Source: Streptomyces xiamenensis (GTDB lineage Bacteria; Actinomycetota; Actinomycetes; Streptomycetales; Streptomycetaceae). From it: DNA of 64,000 nucleotides. Shown one piece after another: positions 44,772-53,611 of the stretch. Below the pieces are notes generated by a model, which was given only the letters and a program-made list of their open reading frames with translations, ran no database searches and was not told the DNA's origin. The position numbers and the translations under genes are program-made. Each line of letters begins with the position of its first letter. The stretch's first letter is position 1. The DNA is taken from contig NZ_CP009922.3 of NCBI RefSeq assembly GCF_000993785.3, positions 2,666,001 through 2,730,000 on the forward strand, in the 5' to 3' direction.

Positions 44772-45029
44772 TCAGTAGCGGTAGCGGGCCTTGATGATCT
44801 TCATTTCCTTGTCATCGGTGCGGTAGACGAGCCGGTGTTCGTCATTGATCCGCCGCGACCAGTAACCCGTGAGGTCACCCTTCAGCGGCTCCGGTTTGCC
44901 GATGCCCTCGAAGGGGGTGCGTTGGATCTCGGCGATGAGACGAGTGATCCGCCGGGCCGTCTTCCTGTCCGACGCGAGCCAGAACAGAAAGTCGTCCCAG
45001 GCGGCCGGGTCGAAGTTGACGTTCCTCAC
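44772..45029 (-). CDS. yoeB: YoeB/Txe-family ribosome-dependent mRNase toxin
   Basis: 85 residues, the normal YoeB size. It starts [23 protein letters not shown]; the [28 protein letters not shown] stretch (about 42-69) carries the conserved Glu, Arg and His-Arg, and it ends KARYRY with the C-terminal catalytic-site Tyr. YoeB cleaves mRNA at the ribosomal A site and is neutralised by YefM. The start overlaps the antitoxin stop by 4 bp. It lies inside the 1.1-kb unit bounded by the tRNA-Ser repeat. Confidence 0.95.
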   Translation of the reverse strand: MRNVNFDPAAWDDFLFWLASDRKTARRITRLIAEIQRTPFEGIGKPEPLKGDLTGYWSRRINDEHRLVYRTDDKEMKIIKARYRY

Positions 45030-45301
45030 TCCTCACCCCCAGCCATGTCCCGGAGCTCGTCGAGCGTCCTGGCGACTTCGGCCTCGCCCGCTTTGTCCCG
45101 GGCTACCGCCTCCATGAGCCGCTGGGCATTGGCGGGGGAACGCAGAAGGTAGATGGTCTCCTGCCAGGAGTCGTAGTCATCGGCGGACATCAGGACGGCG
45201 TCCCCGGCCTTGGACGTGATCCGCACCGGGTCGTGGTCGGTGTTCACACGTTCGATGAGCGGGAACAGGCTTTTTCTGGCTTCACTGGCACTGATACTCA
45301 T
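45026..45301 (-). CDS. yefM: YefM/Phd-family antitoxin
   Basis: 91 residues from the ATG at 45301. The N-terminal Phd/YefM DNA-binding domain is [34 protein letters not shown]-terminal acidic helix ([14 protein letters not shown]) would wrap the toxin. It binds and blocks YoeB and represses the operon. It is transcribed before the toxin, away from the tRNA-Ser duplicate. Confidence 0.95.
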   Translation of the reverse strand: MSISASEARKSLFPLIERVNTDHDPVRITSKAGDAVLMSADDYDSWQETIYLLRSPANAQRLMEAVARDKAGEAEVARTLDELRDMAGGEE

Positions 45302-45307
45302 GCCCAC

Positions 45308-45808
45308 CTCCCTTTCTTGACGGTAGCCGAAAGTGGTATCGAACTGGTACGAGATTTTGGTACCACAATGGCGCTTTCAGGGTCCATCAGGGCAGGGATT
45401 CATCGGGCCCGGAAGAACCCACATGAGCACGCGGAGTGCCGACAACGATGGAACTCTGGTGGCAGTGCTGGTTGCGTTCACCGTCGTGCGGCGCGGCTCG
45501 TGGGTCCGGCTCGCATCACCCGCACCGCAGGTCAGGACGTGCCCGCACACCGCGGAACCTTCCGGCGAACATTCGGAATGCGTGTTGAGTTCACACCCTC
45601 ACGAGTTCGAATCTCGTATCCTCCGCCCAGCCTCCACCGGGCTGCGCACGAAGGTCCCGACCGGTTCGCCGGCAGCAACGCGATCCGCCTCACCTGGCCG
45701 CGCTTGACGACCGCGGCGGCCACGTCGCCGAGCAGGGGGTGTGGCTGCGCCATCCGCGTCAGACCCCATCGCGATACTTTCCTCCACCTTTGATATCAGG
45801 AGATACGT
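45308..45808. other. Gap with the tRNA-Ser att duplicate and a segment repeated after vapC
   Basis: No gene is seen. It contains the promoter of yefM-yoeB near 45310-45360, the duplicate tRNA end (45581-45673) and a roughly 80-bp stretch at 45458-45537 that resembles 46445-46524, on the other side of vapBC. Confidence 0.5.
45581..45673. repeat. att-like repeat, duplicate copy of the tRNA-Ser 3' half
   Basis: Nearly identical to 44471-44563. Here the 5' half of the tRNA is missing (the bases before 45581 do not complete the anticodon arm), so it is not a second tRNA gene but an integration scar. Confidence 0.85.
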
Positions 45809-46012
45809 ATGAGTCGGACAGTCATCGTCCTGGTCGCGGACGTAGCGAAAGCCCTCGGGACGAGTACCAGGAAGGAGACCGTCAACACCGCTCTTCGCGA
45901 GGTGCTGGAGAGCCGGCGTCGCGCTCTCGCCCTCGCCCGGCTGCGGGCTGCGGCCGGAGACGGTGCATTCGATCTGGAACTTTTTGAGAACAAGGAGAAC
46001 TACCGCCGGTGA
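45809..46012 (+). CDS. vapB: VapB-type antitoxin
   Basis: 67 residues. The N-terminal part with DVAKALGTSTRKETVNTALREVLESRRR (about 11-38) matches VapB ribbon-helix-helix antitoxins. The C-terminal AFDLELFENKENYRR binds the toxin. It overlaps the start of the vapC remnant by 4 bp (GTGA). Confidence 0.88.
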   Translation: MSRTVIVLVADVAKALGTSTRKETVNTALREVLESRRRALALARLRAAAGDGAFDLELFENKENYRR

Positions 46013-46432
46013 ATGCGGCCCAGTTCCTGATCGACACGAGCGTGCTCGCGCGGTTCATGCGCGGGGATGTGGAGCAGTACGGCTGGGACCAGGCCGCCGC
46101 GGCCGGACTCATCGCGACATGCCCCGTCACCGAGCTTGAGTTTCTCTACAGCCCCCGGTCGGCCGCCGACCGAGCACGCGGTATCGACGGACATACGGCT
46201 GATCGTCGGCTGGGTTCCCGTGGACGACCGTGCCTACGATCGCGCCTGGCACGTTCAGGAAGCCCTCACCGAACAAGGCAAACACCGAAGCGCGGGAGCG
46301 GTCGACCACGTCGACGCGGCGACGGCCGAGTTACAGGGCCTCACTCTGCTCCATCGCGATCACGACTTCGAGTGCATCGCCTCAGTGACCGGTCAGGCCC
46401 TCCAGTGGTACGGACCGGAGCAGGGCAAGTAG
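46009..46432 (+). pseudogene. vapC: VapC PIN-domain toxin, broken by a frameshift
   Basis: The first frame gives AAQFLIDTSVLARFMRGDVEQY with the initial catalytic Asp, up to TELEFLYSPRSAADR. From about 46165-46195 the homology moves to another frame (GWVPVDDRAYDRAWHVQEAL, then the acidic end ATAELQGLTLLHRDHDFECIA). One extra base (or two missing) explains it. The residue pattern before ATAEL also differs from a normal VapC (DHVDAATAEL). The toxin is therefore probably dead while its antitoxin remains intact; a sequencing error is the alternative. Confidence 0.8.
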
Positions 46433-46868
46433 GCCGACGGCAGTGGTGGCGGTCCCGGTTGCGCTTTACCGTCGGAACAACGCCGTTCAGGGAATCGGCC
46501 CGCGTGACCCGCACCGCACGTCGGATGCTGCTGGAGTTCCGTGGCGGCGTACTCGGCTGCATAACGCACCCCATGGGTCCCGTGTCGCACGGCGGCCTCG
46601 GGACGGAGGTCGAGATGCCCGGGGATCAGCATCTGAAGGTCGTACTCGTGACCGTGACGGACAAGAATTCCTTCCCCGTCACGGAGGGCACGGCTGCGGT
46701 GCCCGAGGTGCGGGATCTCGGCCATTTCGAGGGTGAACTCGGCGTCGGGGTGGGGGGCGCCCTCCCCGCCGATGAGCCGCTGTCCTATCGGGTCACCGTC
46801 AGGGAGAAGCAACTCCTCGTCGACATCGCGCACACCGGGCACGGCCGCCACTAGGTACCAGCGCGCGC
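46433..46868. other. Gap after vapC; possible but unproven open frame
   Basis: A plus-strand frame from about GTG 46503 to 46854 (117 codons, GC-rich third positions) has no recognisable domain or clear ribosome site. The opposite strand has a competing frame. The first 80 bp resemble 45458-45537. I call no gene with confidence. Confidence 0.3.
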
Positions 46869-48311
46869 CTACGCGTCCGCCAGCAGGGGGTCGTAGGGGG
46901 TGGAGCGGTGGCGGCCGGTCATGAAGGCGAGGAAGTCGCGGACGAACGCGCCGCGCGAGTAGGCCTCGTGTGACCCGGCCTCCGGGGTGCGGTGGAATCC
47001 GGTGCGGAACAGGGCGCGGTACTCGGCCTCGTCGATGACGCCGTTGCCGTCCGTGTCGGTGACGTCGAAGAGGACTTCGGCCACCCGGATCAGCGCGGGA
47101 CCGGCGTGGGTGGGGGCGGCCGTGGTGTATTCGGCCTTGCTGATGCGGCCGTCGCCGTCGGTGTCCAGCGCCGTCTGGAGTTCGCGCCACCAGTCGGCGA
47201 ACGCCTGGTAGAGCCGGGTCTCCTCCGGTTCCTCCAGGTCGAGGCGGGTCGACAACTCGCGGGCCATGGCGGCGAGGTCGGGCCATTCCAGGAAGCCGTC
47301 GCCGGTCTGGTCGAGTACCTGGGTGAAGAACTCCTCGGCGCTCCGGGAAGCACCGCCGCCCCCGGACGGCTCGCCCCGGTCGGCGAACGGAGTGACCAGC
47401 CGCAGCAACGCGCCCGCCTGCTGCATCCGTTCGCGCAGTGCGGTGAGCGTCGCGGCGTGTGGGGAGTCGCTGCCCGGGGAGAGATAGGCCAGGTCCATGA
47501 GGGCGTCGGTGCGGACCCAGCCGTCGGGCAGGAAGCGGGCCAGGCCGGTGGCCAGGTAGGCACCCTGCATGAGGGTCTGGGCGCCGGGGATCTCCGGCAG
47601 GCCGGCCCGGCGGCGGAACGGTTCGGGGAGGGACGCGACCGTGATGGTGCCCAGAGCGGGCCCGGCGACCGCGCGGCCGGCCGCCCAGAGGGTGGGCAGT
47701 CCGGCCAGCAGCGGCGGTGCCGGAAGGTGGTCGAAGAGCCGGTACAGGATGATCCGCAGCGCCTCGGTGTTCTCCAACTCCTCCTCGACCACCCGGTCGT
47801 AGTACCGCCAGAACTCCGGGAGGGTGGAGGGCAGCCGGTCCGCGTCCACGCCGAGGGCCGCCATGAAGGCGCGGAATTCGGCGTAGAGCTGCTCCATCTC
47901 GGCCTGGTCGAGCGCCTGTCCGCTGAGTCGGCACATGGTGACGGAGCTTTCGAAGAGCGTCGCGACCACCCAGGCCCGCACCTCGGGGTCCATCGCGTCG
48001 TACGGCCGTTCCTGCGCGTCGGTGCCGCTCAGCCGGGAGTGCAGCCGGTTGAGGCGCGAGGCCTCCTTCTGCCGCACGGCCTCGTCGGCGCCGAACATGC
48101 GCTGCAGGCTCACCAGGGTGTTGCGCAGCCGTCGCCACGGATGCATCACGAACGGCGAGTTGTCGATCAGCGCCGCGCCGACCTGGGGATGGGCGGCCTC
48201 CAGGACCGTGGCGCGGACGACGGCGAGCGCCCACCGGGGGTCGTTGAAGAACCGGTGGAACTGCGTGTCGGGGCCGAACAGGGTGCCGGGCGGTGTGCCG
48301 GTGTCCGTCAT
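46869..48311 (-). CDS. MpaB/Lcp-like (DUF2236) oxygenase with EF-hands
   Basis: 480 residues. The N-terminal DUF2236 region has EAAHPQVGAALIDNS (about 38-52), the HP-x-V/G motif of the MpaB and latex-clearing-protein superfamily, and a further His in RLFDHLPAPP (about 191-200). These proteins are heme oxygenases that cleave isoprenoid chains (MpaB: farnesyl side chain; Lcp: polyisoprene). Three EF-hand-like loops follow at about 334-345, 383-394 and 419-430, the latter two canonical (DTDGDGRISKAE, DTDGNGVIDEAE), so calcium may control it. Its start overlaps the stop of the upstream cis-prenyltransferase by 4 bp. Confidence 0.85.
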   Translation of the reverse strand: MTDTGTPPGTLFGPDTQFHRFFNDPRWALAVVRATVLEAAHPQVGAALIDNSPFVMHPWRRLRNTLVSLQRMFGADEAVRQKEASRLNRLHSRLSGTDAQERPYDAMDPEVRAWVVATLFESSVTMCRLSGQALDQAEMEQLYAEFRAFMAALGVDADRLPSTLPEFWRYYDRVVEEELENTEALRIILYRLFDHLPAPPLLAGLPTLWAAGRAVAGPALGTITVASLPEPFRRRAGLPEIPGAQTLMQGAYLATGLARFLPDGWVRTDALMDLAYLSPGSDSPHAATLTALRERMQQAGALLRLVTPFADRGEPSGGGGASRSAEEFFTQVLDQTGDGFLEWPDLAAMARELSTRLDLEEPEETRLYQAFADWWRELQTALDTDGDGRISKAEYTTAAPTHAGPALIRVAEVLFDVTDTDGNGVIDEAEYRALFRTGFHRTPEAGSHEAYSRGAFVRDFLAFMTGRHRSTPYDPLLADA

Positions 48312-49081
48312 CGTGGGGGTTCTCCGTTCGCGTGCGGGGCGATGTCGCCGAAGCGGCGGGCGCGTCGCCGGTAGGCGTGCAGACACTCCACGAAGTGCGG
48401 GGCGCGGAAGTCGGGCCACAGCACCGGCGGGAACATCCACTCCGCGTACGCCACCTGCCAGAGCATGAAGTTGGAGATGCGCTGTTCGCCGGAGGTGCGG
48501 ATGACGAGGTCCACGTCGGGGGTGTCCGGGTAGGGCAGGTGGGCCGCAAAGTGCCGCTCGTCGACGGCGTCGGCCGCTATGCCGCTGCGGATGAGGGAGC
48601 GCGCCGCCTCGACGATGTCGCCGCGTCCGCCGTGGTCGAACGCCACGGTCAGCGTCATCCCCCGGTTCGAGCGGGTCAGCGTCATGAGGTCGGTGAAGTC
48701 CCGGGCCAGCGGGGCGGGAATCCTCGGGTCGCTCACGCCGAGGAACCGGCAGCGGATGCCGCGCGCGTGCAGCAGCGGGGCGTGTTTGCGCACCACGCGG
48801 CGCACCAGGCGCATGAGGAAGTCGACCTCGCCGGCGGGGCGCCGCCAGTTCTCGGTGGAGAAGGCGTACAGGCTCAGCCACTCGACACCGGCCGACCGCG
48901 CGGCCGTGATGACGTCGATGACGGTGCTCTCGGCGGCCCGGTGGCCGGAGGTACGGGGCAACGAGCGCTGGGCGGCCCACCGGCCGTTCCCGTCCATGAC
49001 GCAGGCGACGTGGCGGGGGACCGCGCCGGGCCGGGCCGGCGGTTCCGGGGTCGTCAATGGGCGTCCACCGACCTGTTCCAT
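48308..49081 (-). CDS. uppS: cis-Prenyltransferase (undecaprenyl diphosphate synthase family)
   Basis: 257 residues from the ATG at 49081; an ATG at 49171 would add a Gly/Ala-rich leader. It shows MDGNGRWAAQR (catalytic Asp), STENWRRP and the C-terminal RTSGEQRISNFMLWQVAYAEW signature. The usual NYGGR motif reads FDHGGRGDI. The enzyme condenses isopentenyl diphosphate in cis to make polyprenyl diphosphates. It is probably not the housekeeping copy because it is coupled to an oxygenase. This spelling suggests a different chain length or pathway. Confidence 0.88.
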   Translation of the reverse strand: MEQVGGRPLTTPEPPARPGAVPRHVACVMDGNGRWAAQRSLPRTSGHRAAESTVIDVITAARSAGVEWLSLYAFSTENWRRPAGEVDFLMRLVRRVVRKHAPLLHARGIRCRFLGVSDPRIPAPLARDFTDLMTLTRSNRGMTLTVAFDHGGRGDIVEAARSLIRSGIAADAVDERHFAAHLPYPDTPDVDLVIRTSGEQRISNFMLWQVAYAEWMFPPVLWPDFRAPHFVECLHAYRRRARRFGDIAPHANGEPPR

Positions 49082-49426
49082 CACCACAAGTGCCCCCCGT
49101 ACTGCCGGTCGACCGTCCCCACGACGCGCGGGGCCACCGGCGTCGGCCGGGTCTGCGGTGCCCGGCGGCACGGGCAGCGCCGGGATGTCCTGCCGCCCGC
49201 GCGTGCCACTCAGCAGTGTGAGGCCGTCGGATCCCGGCCGCCCTGTTCTCTCGGCACGTTCACCCGCCGGACTCCTGTCCTATTAACTGCCTCACGTGCG
49301 CGGCCAGCCTGCTCCGGCCCCGGGCCCGGCGGAACGAAATCCGCGCATCCCCCGATCCGTACCCGGAAGTCGGGTAGCGTCCCAGACCCACCAGCACACC
49401 GAGCGACGAAGAGATCACCGAACGCC

Positions 49427-50446
49427 ATGACCGGCCCCCGCCCCGCGCCACCCCGTACGACATGGCGGCACCCCGTGGTGATCGTTCTGCTGCTGGTGGT
49501 CGTTCCCCCGGTCGGCATCTGGCTGGCCTGGCGAGGCGGTTGGCGGGGGCGGGGGAAGACGGCGGCGATGGGGCTGTCCGCCCTGTGGTGCGTCGCGCTC
49601 GTGGTCTCCGACCCGCCCGAGGAGAAGGCAGCCGGTGACGCCGAGATGGCGGTGGCGGAGATCGGCGACGACAAGGGGGCGGACCTCCTCGAAGTCCCCG
49701 ACTACACCGGCCAGAACCTCGCGACCGCCATCGCGTCCGCCGCCGCGCACGGCTACCCGGCCGTGTCGCACGACGCGACCGACGCGGACGCGCGGCAGGT
49801 GGTGGACGGCAACTGGACGGTCTGCTTCCAGAACCCCGGGCCGGGAACCACGATCTCCCCGGGGGGCGAGATCGACTTCGCCGTGGTGCGCCGGGAGAGC
49901 CCTTGCCCGCCGGCCGATGGCCTCGCCGTGGTGTACCCGAGGATGCCGTCCGTCACCGAGATGACCTTCGGCGAAGCTCTGGGGCTGCTCGCCGACCACG
50001 CGTTGACGGGCGTCGAGGCGCGCAACGCGTACCGGGACGTGGCACTTCCGAGCCATCCCGGCGCCTGGACGGTCTGTTTCCAGAGCCCCGGCGCCGGTGA
50101 GGAGGTGACGGAGCCGGAAGAGGTCGCCGTGCGCCTGTCCGTCGCCGAACCCGGGGTGGAGTGCCCGGCGTTCGACCGCGCGCGGTTGATCCCCGAGCCG
50201 GACCCGGAACCCGTGCCCATGCCGGAGCCCGCGCCCATGCCGGTGCCGGTGCCGGTGCCGGAGGCGGCCCTCGAACCGACGGCCGTCTCCGGTGGCTCCG
50301 GTGAGCCGGCTGGTTCCGGTGGCCTCGCCTACTACCCGAACTGCGACGCCGTCCGCGCGGCCGGACAGGCGCCGCTGTACCGCGGTGAACCGGGATACCG
50401 CAGTGGGCTGGACCGGGACGGCGACGGGGTCGCCTGCGAGACCTGA
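49427..50446 (+). CDS. PASTA-like/Excalibur domain membrane protein
   Basis: 339 residues. An N-terminal hydrophobic segment and a second one (VVIVLLLVVVPPVGIWLAW and MGLSALWCVALVVS) come first. Two PASTA-type modules follow (VPDYTGQNLATAIASAAAHGY and MPSVTEMTFGEALGLLAD), each with a WTVCFQxPGxG signature. A Pro/Glu repeat linker (EPDPEPVPMPEPAPMP) leads to a C-terminal Excalibur domain (YYPNCDAVRAAGQAPLYRG then DRDGDGVACE). The latter is an extracellular calcium-binding domain. A cell-envelope role is likely; function unknown. Confidence 0.82.
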   Translation: MTGPRPAPPRTTWRHPVVIVLLLVVVPPVGIWLAWRGGWRGRGKTAAMGLSALWCVALVVSDPPEEKAAGDAEMAVAEIGDDKGADLLEVPDYTGQNLATAIASAAAHGYPAVSHDATDADARQVVDGNWTVCFQNPGPGTTISPGGEIDFAVVRRESPCPPADGLAVVYPRMPSVTEMTFGEALGLLADHALTGVEARNAYRDVALPSHPGAWTVCFQSPGAGEEVTEPEEVAVRLSVAEPGVECPAFDRARLIPEPDPEPVPMPEPAPMPVPVPVPEAALEPTAVSGGSGEPAGSGGLAYYPNCDAVRAAGQAPLYRGEPGYRSGLDRDGDGVACET

Positions 50447-50596
50447 GCCACCGGCGCCGCTCCCGTACGGCACCGTCCACGTGCACGCCGACGCGTGGCG
50501 TGCTGGCGGCGCGGGCGTCGGGTTGCGGAGGGGGTGCGGGGTTTTGTCTGTTCCTACAATGCGGCGGACGGTGCACCCACAGGGATCGGAACGTAC

Positions 50597-52291
50597 ATGG
50601 GACGGCAGGGGCCGCGCGGCGGGCTGGAGCGGGAGCTGGAACGGCTCGACGGGGCGCCGTACGGGCGGTACAAGGGGCTGGTCGGCACCTGGGAGCTGGG
50701 CCCGGGGCGTACGGTGCGCATCGTGCGGGCGCAGGCCGATCCGTTCGCGCCGCCCGGCCGGGTGGCGCTGCGGCTGGACGGCGAAGCGGCGGGTTTCGAA
50801 CCGGAGTTGTGGGCGACCCCGGTGCGGCGGCGGGCGCTGGCCGGGTATCTGGTGCGGTCCGCCGCCCGGGAAGTGCGCGGGGAGCGGGCGTACCAGCTGG
50901 ACGCCGGCGGGCAGGAGGTGCTGGACCGCGGCTCCTGCACGGTCGGGGCGGACGGCTCGGTGACGCTGCGGTTCGGGGTGTCGCTGCCGGGGCCGCGGCG
51001 CCGGATCGACGGGCACCAGGCGTGGCGCCTGCTGGGCCCGGGGGCGGCCCGGATCGCCGACCGGGCGCTGGTCGCGCGGGCCCACGAGGCGGCGCTGGTA
51101 CGGGAGTTCGTGGAGACGGTGGAGGACTCGGCGGCGCTGCGCGCGGAGTTGCCGCAGCGGGGCCTGGTCGGTTTCGTGGCGGACGGCGCGCTGCTGCCGC
51201 GCCGCAGCGGGGCCGATGACCGTCCGGCGCGCGGCGCGGGCGTGGTGCCGTTCCGTTCGCCCCAGGAGTTGCGGGTCACCGTGCGGCTGCCGAACGCCGG
51301 TGAGGTCAGCGGCATGGGCGTGCCGGAGGGGGTGACGCTGATCGTCGGCGGCGGTTTCCACGGCAAGTCGACGCTGCTGCGGGCGCTGGAGTCGGGCGTG
51401 TGGGACCACGTGCCGGGCGACGGGCGGGAACGGGTGGCCGCCCGCGCGGACACCGTGAAGCTGCGCGCCGAGGACGGGCGGCGGGTGGAGCGGGTGGATC
51501 TGCACGCGTTCGTCGACCATCTGCCCGGCGGCGCGGACACCACCGACTTCTCCACGGACAACGCCTCGGGGTCCACCTCGCAGGCGGCGTCGCTGTGCGA
51601 GGCGGTGGAGGCCGGGGCCCGGGTGCTGCTGATCGACGAGGACACCGCCGCGACCAATCTGATGATCCGGGACGCCCGGATGCAGGCCCTGGTGGCGAAG
51701 GAACGGGAGCCGCTGACCCCGCTGGTGGACTCGGTGCGCTCGCTGCACCGCGACCACGGGGTGTCCACGGTGCTGGTGATGGGCGGCAGTGGCGACTATC
51801 TCGATGTCGCGGACCGGGTGATCATGATGGACGCCTACCGGCCGGCGGACGTCACGGCGCGGGCCCGGGAGGTCGCGGCGGTGCCCACCGGGCGGCGGGC
51901 CGAGGCGGAGTCCTTCCCCGGTGTGGTGCACCGCCGTCCCGACCCGGCGTCGCTGGACGCCACCGCGCGCGGCCGTACCCGTATCCGCTCGCGGGGTACG
52001 GACCAGCTGGTGTTCGGCGAGCACGAGGTGGACCTGCGGTCCGTGGAGCAGGTGGTGGACGGTCCGCAGGTGACGGGGATCGGGCTGGCGATGGAACTGC
52101 TGGTGCGCCGGGGCCATCTGGACGGACGGCGGACGCTGGCGGAGGCGCTGGATCTGCTGGACGCGGAGCTGGCGGGCCCCGAGGGTGTCGCGGCGCTGCT
52201 GTCGGTGCACGACGAGGATCTCGCCGTACCGCGCCGGTTCGAGGTTGCCGCCGCCGTCAACCGGCTGCGGGCGCTGCGGGTGTTCCGCTGA
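50597..52291 (+). CDS. ABC-class ATPase of the PF09818-like family
   Basis: 564 residues from the ATG at 50597. After an N-terminal region conserved in this family (RYKGLVGTWELGPGRT), the P-loop is GGGFHGKSTLLRAL (about 251-264). Further conserved stretches are DFSTDNASGSTSQAASLCEAVEAG (an ABC-like signature) and LLIDEDTAATNLMIRDARMQ (Walker B, about 348-367), with a switch region in VMGGSGDYLDVADRVIMMD. These stand-alone ABC-type ATPases lack membrane domains; their role is unknown. It is soluble and convergent with the nuclease gene at 52307. Confidence 0.88.
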   Translation: MGRQGPRGGLERELERLDGAPYGRYKGLVGTWELGPGRTVRIVRAQADPFAPPGRVALRLDGEAAGFEPELWATPVRRRALAGYLVRSAAREVRGERAYQLDAGGQEVLDRGSCTVGADGSVTLRFGVSLPGPRRRIDGHQAWRLLGPGAARIADRALVARAHEAALVREFVETVEDSAALRAELPQRGLVGFVADGALLPRRSGADDRPARGAGVVPFRSPQELRVTVRLPNAGEVSGMGVPEGVTLIVGGGFHGKSTLLRALESGVWDHVPGDGRERVAARADTVKLRAEDGRRVERVDLHAFVDHLPGGADTTDFSTDNASGSTSQAASLCEAVEAGARVLLIDEDTAATNLMIRDARMQALVAKEREPLTPLVDSVRSLHRDHGVSTVLVMGGSGDYLDVADRVIMMDAYRPADVTARAREVAAVPTGRRAEAESFPGVVHRRPDPASLDATARGRTRIRSRGTDQLVFGEHEVDLRSVEQVVDGPQVTGIGLAMELLVRRGHLDGRRTLAEALDLLDAELAGPEGVAALLSVHDEDLAVPRRFEVAAAVNRLRALRVFR

Positions 52292-52306
52292 CGCGCCCAC
52301 GGCCGG

Positions 52307-53434
52307 TCAGCCGAGGCCGAAGTGCCGGCTCACCTCCTCGGCGGTGAAGCGGGCCCGGAGCTTGCAGGCGGAGTTCTGGTTGGCGAAGAACCCGGTGCGC
52401 CACAGCGCCAGTTCGCGGGGGACCGTCCGCTCCCAGGTGACCGGCACCACCCATTCGCGCCGGTCCTCGCCGTCCGCGCCGTCCTCGGCGGGGCCGGCGG
52501 AGGCGGGGCGGGTGTACGTGCCGCTCAACGGCAGTGCGGAGAGCGGCTGTTCCTGGCCGTCGACGTCCAGGACGGCCTCCTCGAAGGGCCGGGCCCGGCC
52601 GGTGACGGTGCCCACGCCCACGTACCCGGACTTGGGGATGTGGGTGAACACCCGCGCGCCGGGCGGCAGGGCGCGCAGGGTGCGGGAGAACCACGCGCCG
52701 CCGCCCGCCGAGACGAAGCCGTGGCGCCGCGCGTCGTCCCAGTCGCGGCCGCCGCTCTCGTCGCCGAAGGAGACGTACCAGTCGGTGCCGTTCCACGGTT
52801 CGCGGGTGCCGGTCCTGCGGCCTCCGGTGGGGTCGGTCGCCGTCTCCGGTTCGTCGATGAGCCAGGTACGGGCCAGGTAGGAGCGGCCGTCGTCCTCGAA
52901 GGCGCGGAAGAACATGACGTTCACCGGCACGCCGAAGCCGGTGGCGAGGTAGGTGATGATCCGTTCGGTGGCGGGGTCGAGTTCGCCGGCCACGACGGTG
53001 AGGGTGTGCGTGCTGTTGAGGGTGTCCGGCGGGGAGCCGCCGAAGCGGGCGGCGAAGGCCTCGTCGAGTTCGGTGGGCAGGCCGAGTTCGCGCGCGTGGT
53101 GGGCGTAGAGGGCGCGGATCTCGTCGTTGCCGAGGTCCCGTACCCAGGAGCCGTAGTCGAGGACCTGGGCCACCACGTCGCGCGGGGTGCGGTCGCGTTT
53201 GAGTTCCAGGACGTGCAGGGAGCCCTCTTCGTCCATGCCGAGCAGGTCGATGAACCCGTTGTGGCCGGTGTGCACCTGGCGTCCGATGAGCAGCATGGGG
53301 CGGCCGAGGACGTCCGGGTCGGCGACGATGAGGTCCTCCAGCGCGGCCTCACGCGCCAGGGCCTGCTCGGGGACGCGCTGGGGGACGCGTTCCGGCTTTC
53401 CGTCGATCCGCCACAGTCCGAACTCCAGTGGCAT
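52307..53434 (-). CDS. NucS/DUF91-like endonuclease-family protein
   Basis: 375 residues from the ATG at 53434. The N-terminal half contains the PD-(D/E)xK-type nuclease core with FIDLLGMDEEGSLHVLELKRDRTPRDVVAQVLDY (about 67-100), i.e. Asp, Glu and Lys of the active site, and a conserved GLGNDEIRALYA-like helix. The C-terminal half has a different beta domain. NucS cuts mismatched or branched DNA in actinobacteria; this one is larger than the typical 225-residue NucS, so it is a relative, not necessarily the mismatch-repair enzyme. Confidence 0.75.
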   Translation of the reverse strand: MPLEFGLWRIDGKPERVPQRVPEQALAREAALEDLIVADPDVLGRPMLLIGRQVHTGHNGFIDLLGMDEEGSLHVLELKRDRTPRDVVAQVLDYGSWVRDLGNDEIRALYAHHARELGLPTELDEAFAARFGGSPPDTLNSTHTLTVVAGELDPATERIITYLATGFGVPVNVMFFRAFEDDGRSYLARTWLIDEPETATDPTGGRRTGTREPWNGTDWYVSFGDESGGRDWDDARRHGFVSAGGGAWFSRTLRALPPGARVFTHIPKSGYVGVGTVTGRARPFEEAVLDVDGQEQPLSALPLSGTYTRPASAGPAEDGADGEDRREWVVPVTWERTVPRELALWRTGFFANQNSACKLRARFTAEEVSRHFGLG

Positions 53435-53611
53435 GTCGTGTCCCCCCGTGGGTTGGGTGCGGGTGTCCCGGACCGGACCGGACCGTCCGGACAGGACCGG
53501 CCGGGCCGGCGCTCCGGCGGAGGTCAGGGTATCCCCGTCCACCGGGTCCCGCCCCCGGCTCAACTCCTTTGCTCAGCCGTCTGGTTGGGGAATCGAGGAG
53601 GCCGGGGCGGG

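Noticed and set aside
45581-45673. Second tRNA-Ser gene
   Set aside because: Only the 3' half is present and the anticodon arm cannot form; it is an integration duplicate.
46503-46854. Possible plus-strand gene of about 117 codons
   Set aside because: Third-position GC is high, but there is no domain, no clear start or ribosome site, and a competing frame on the other strand. Kept only as a gap note.
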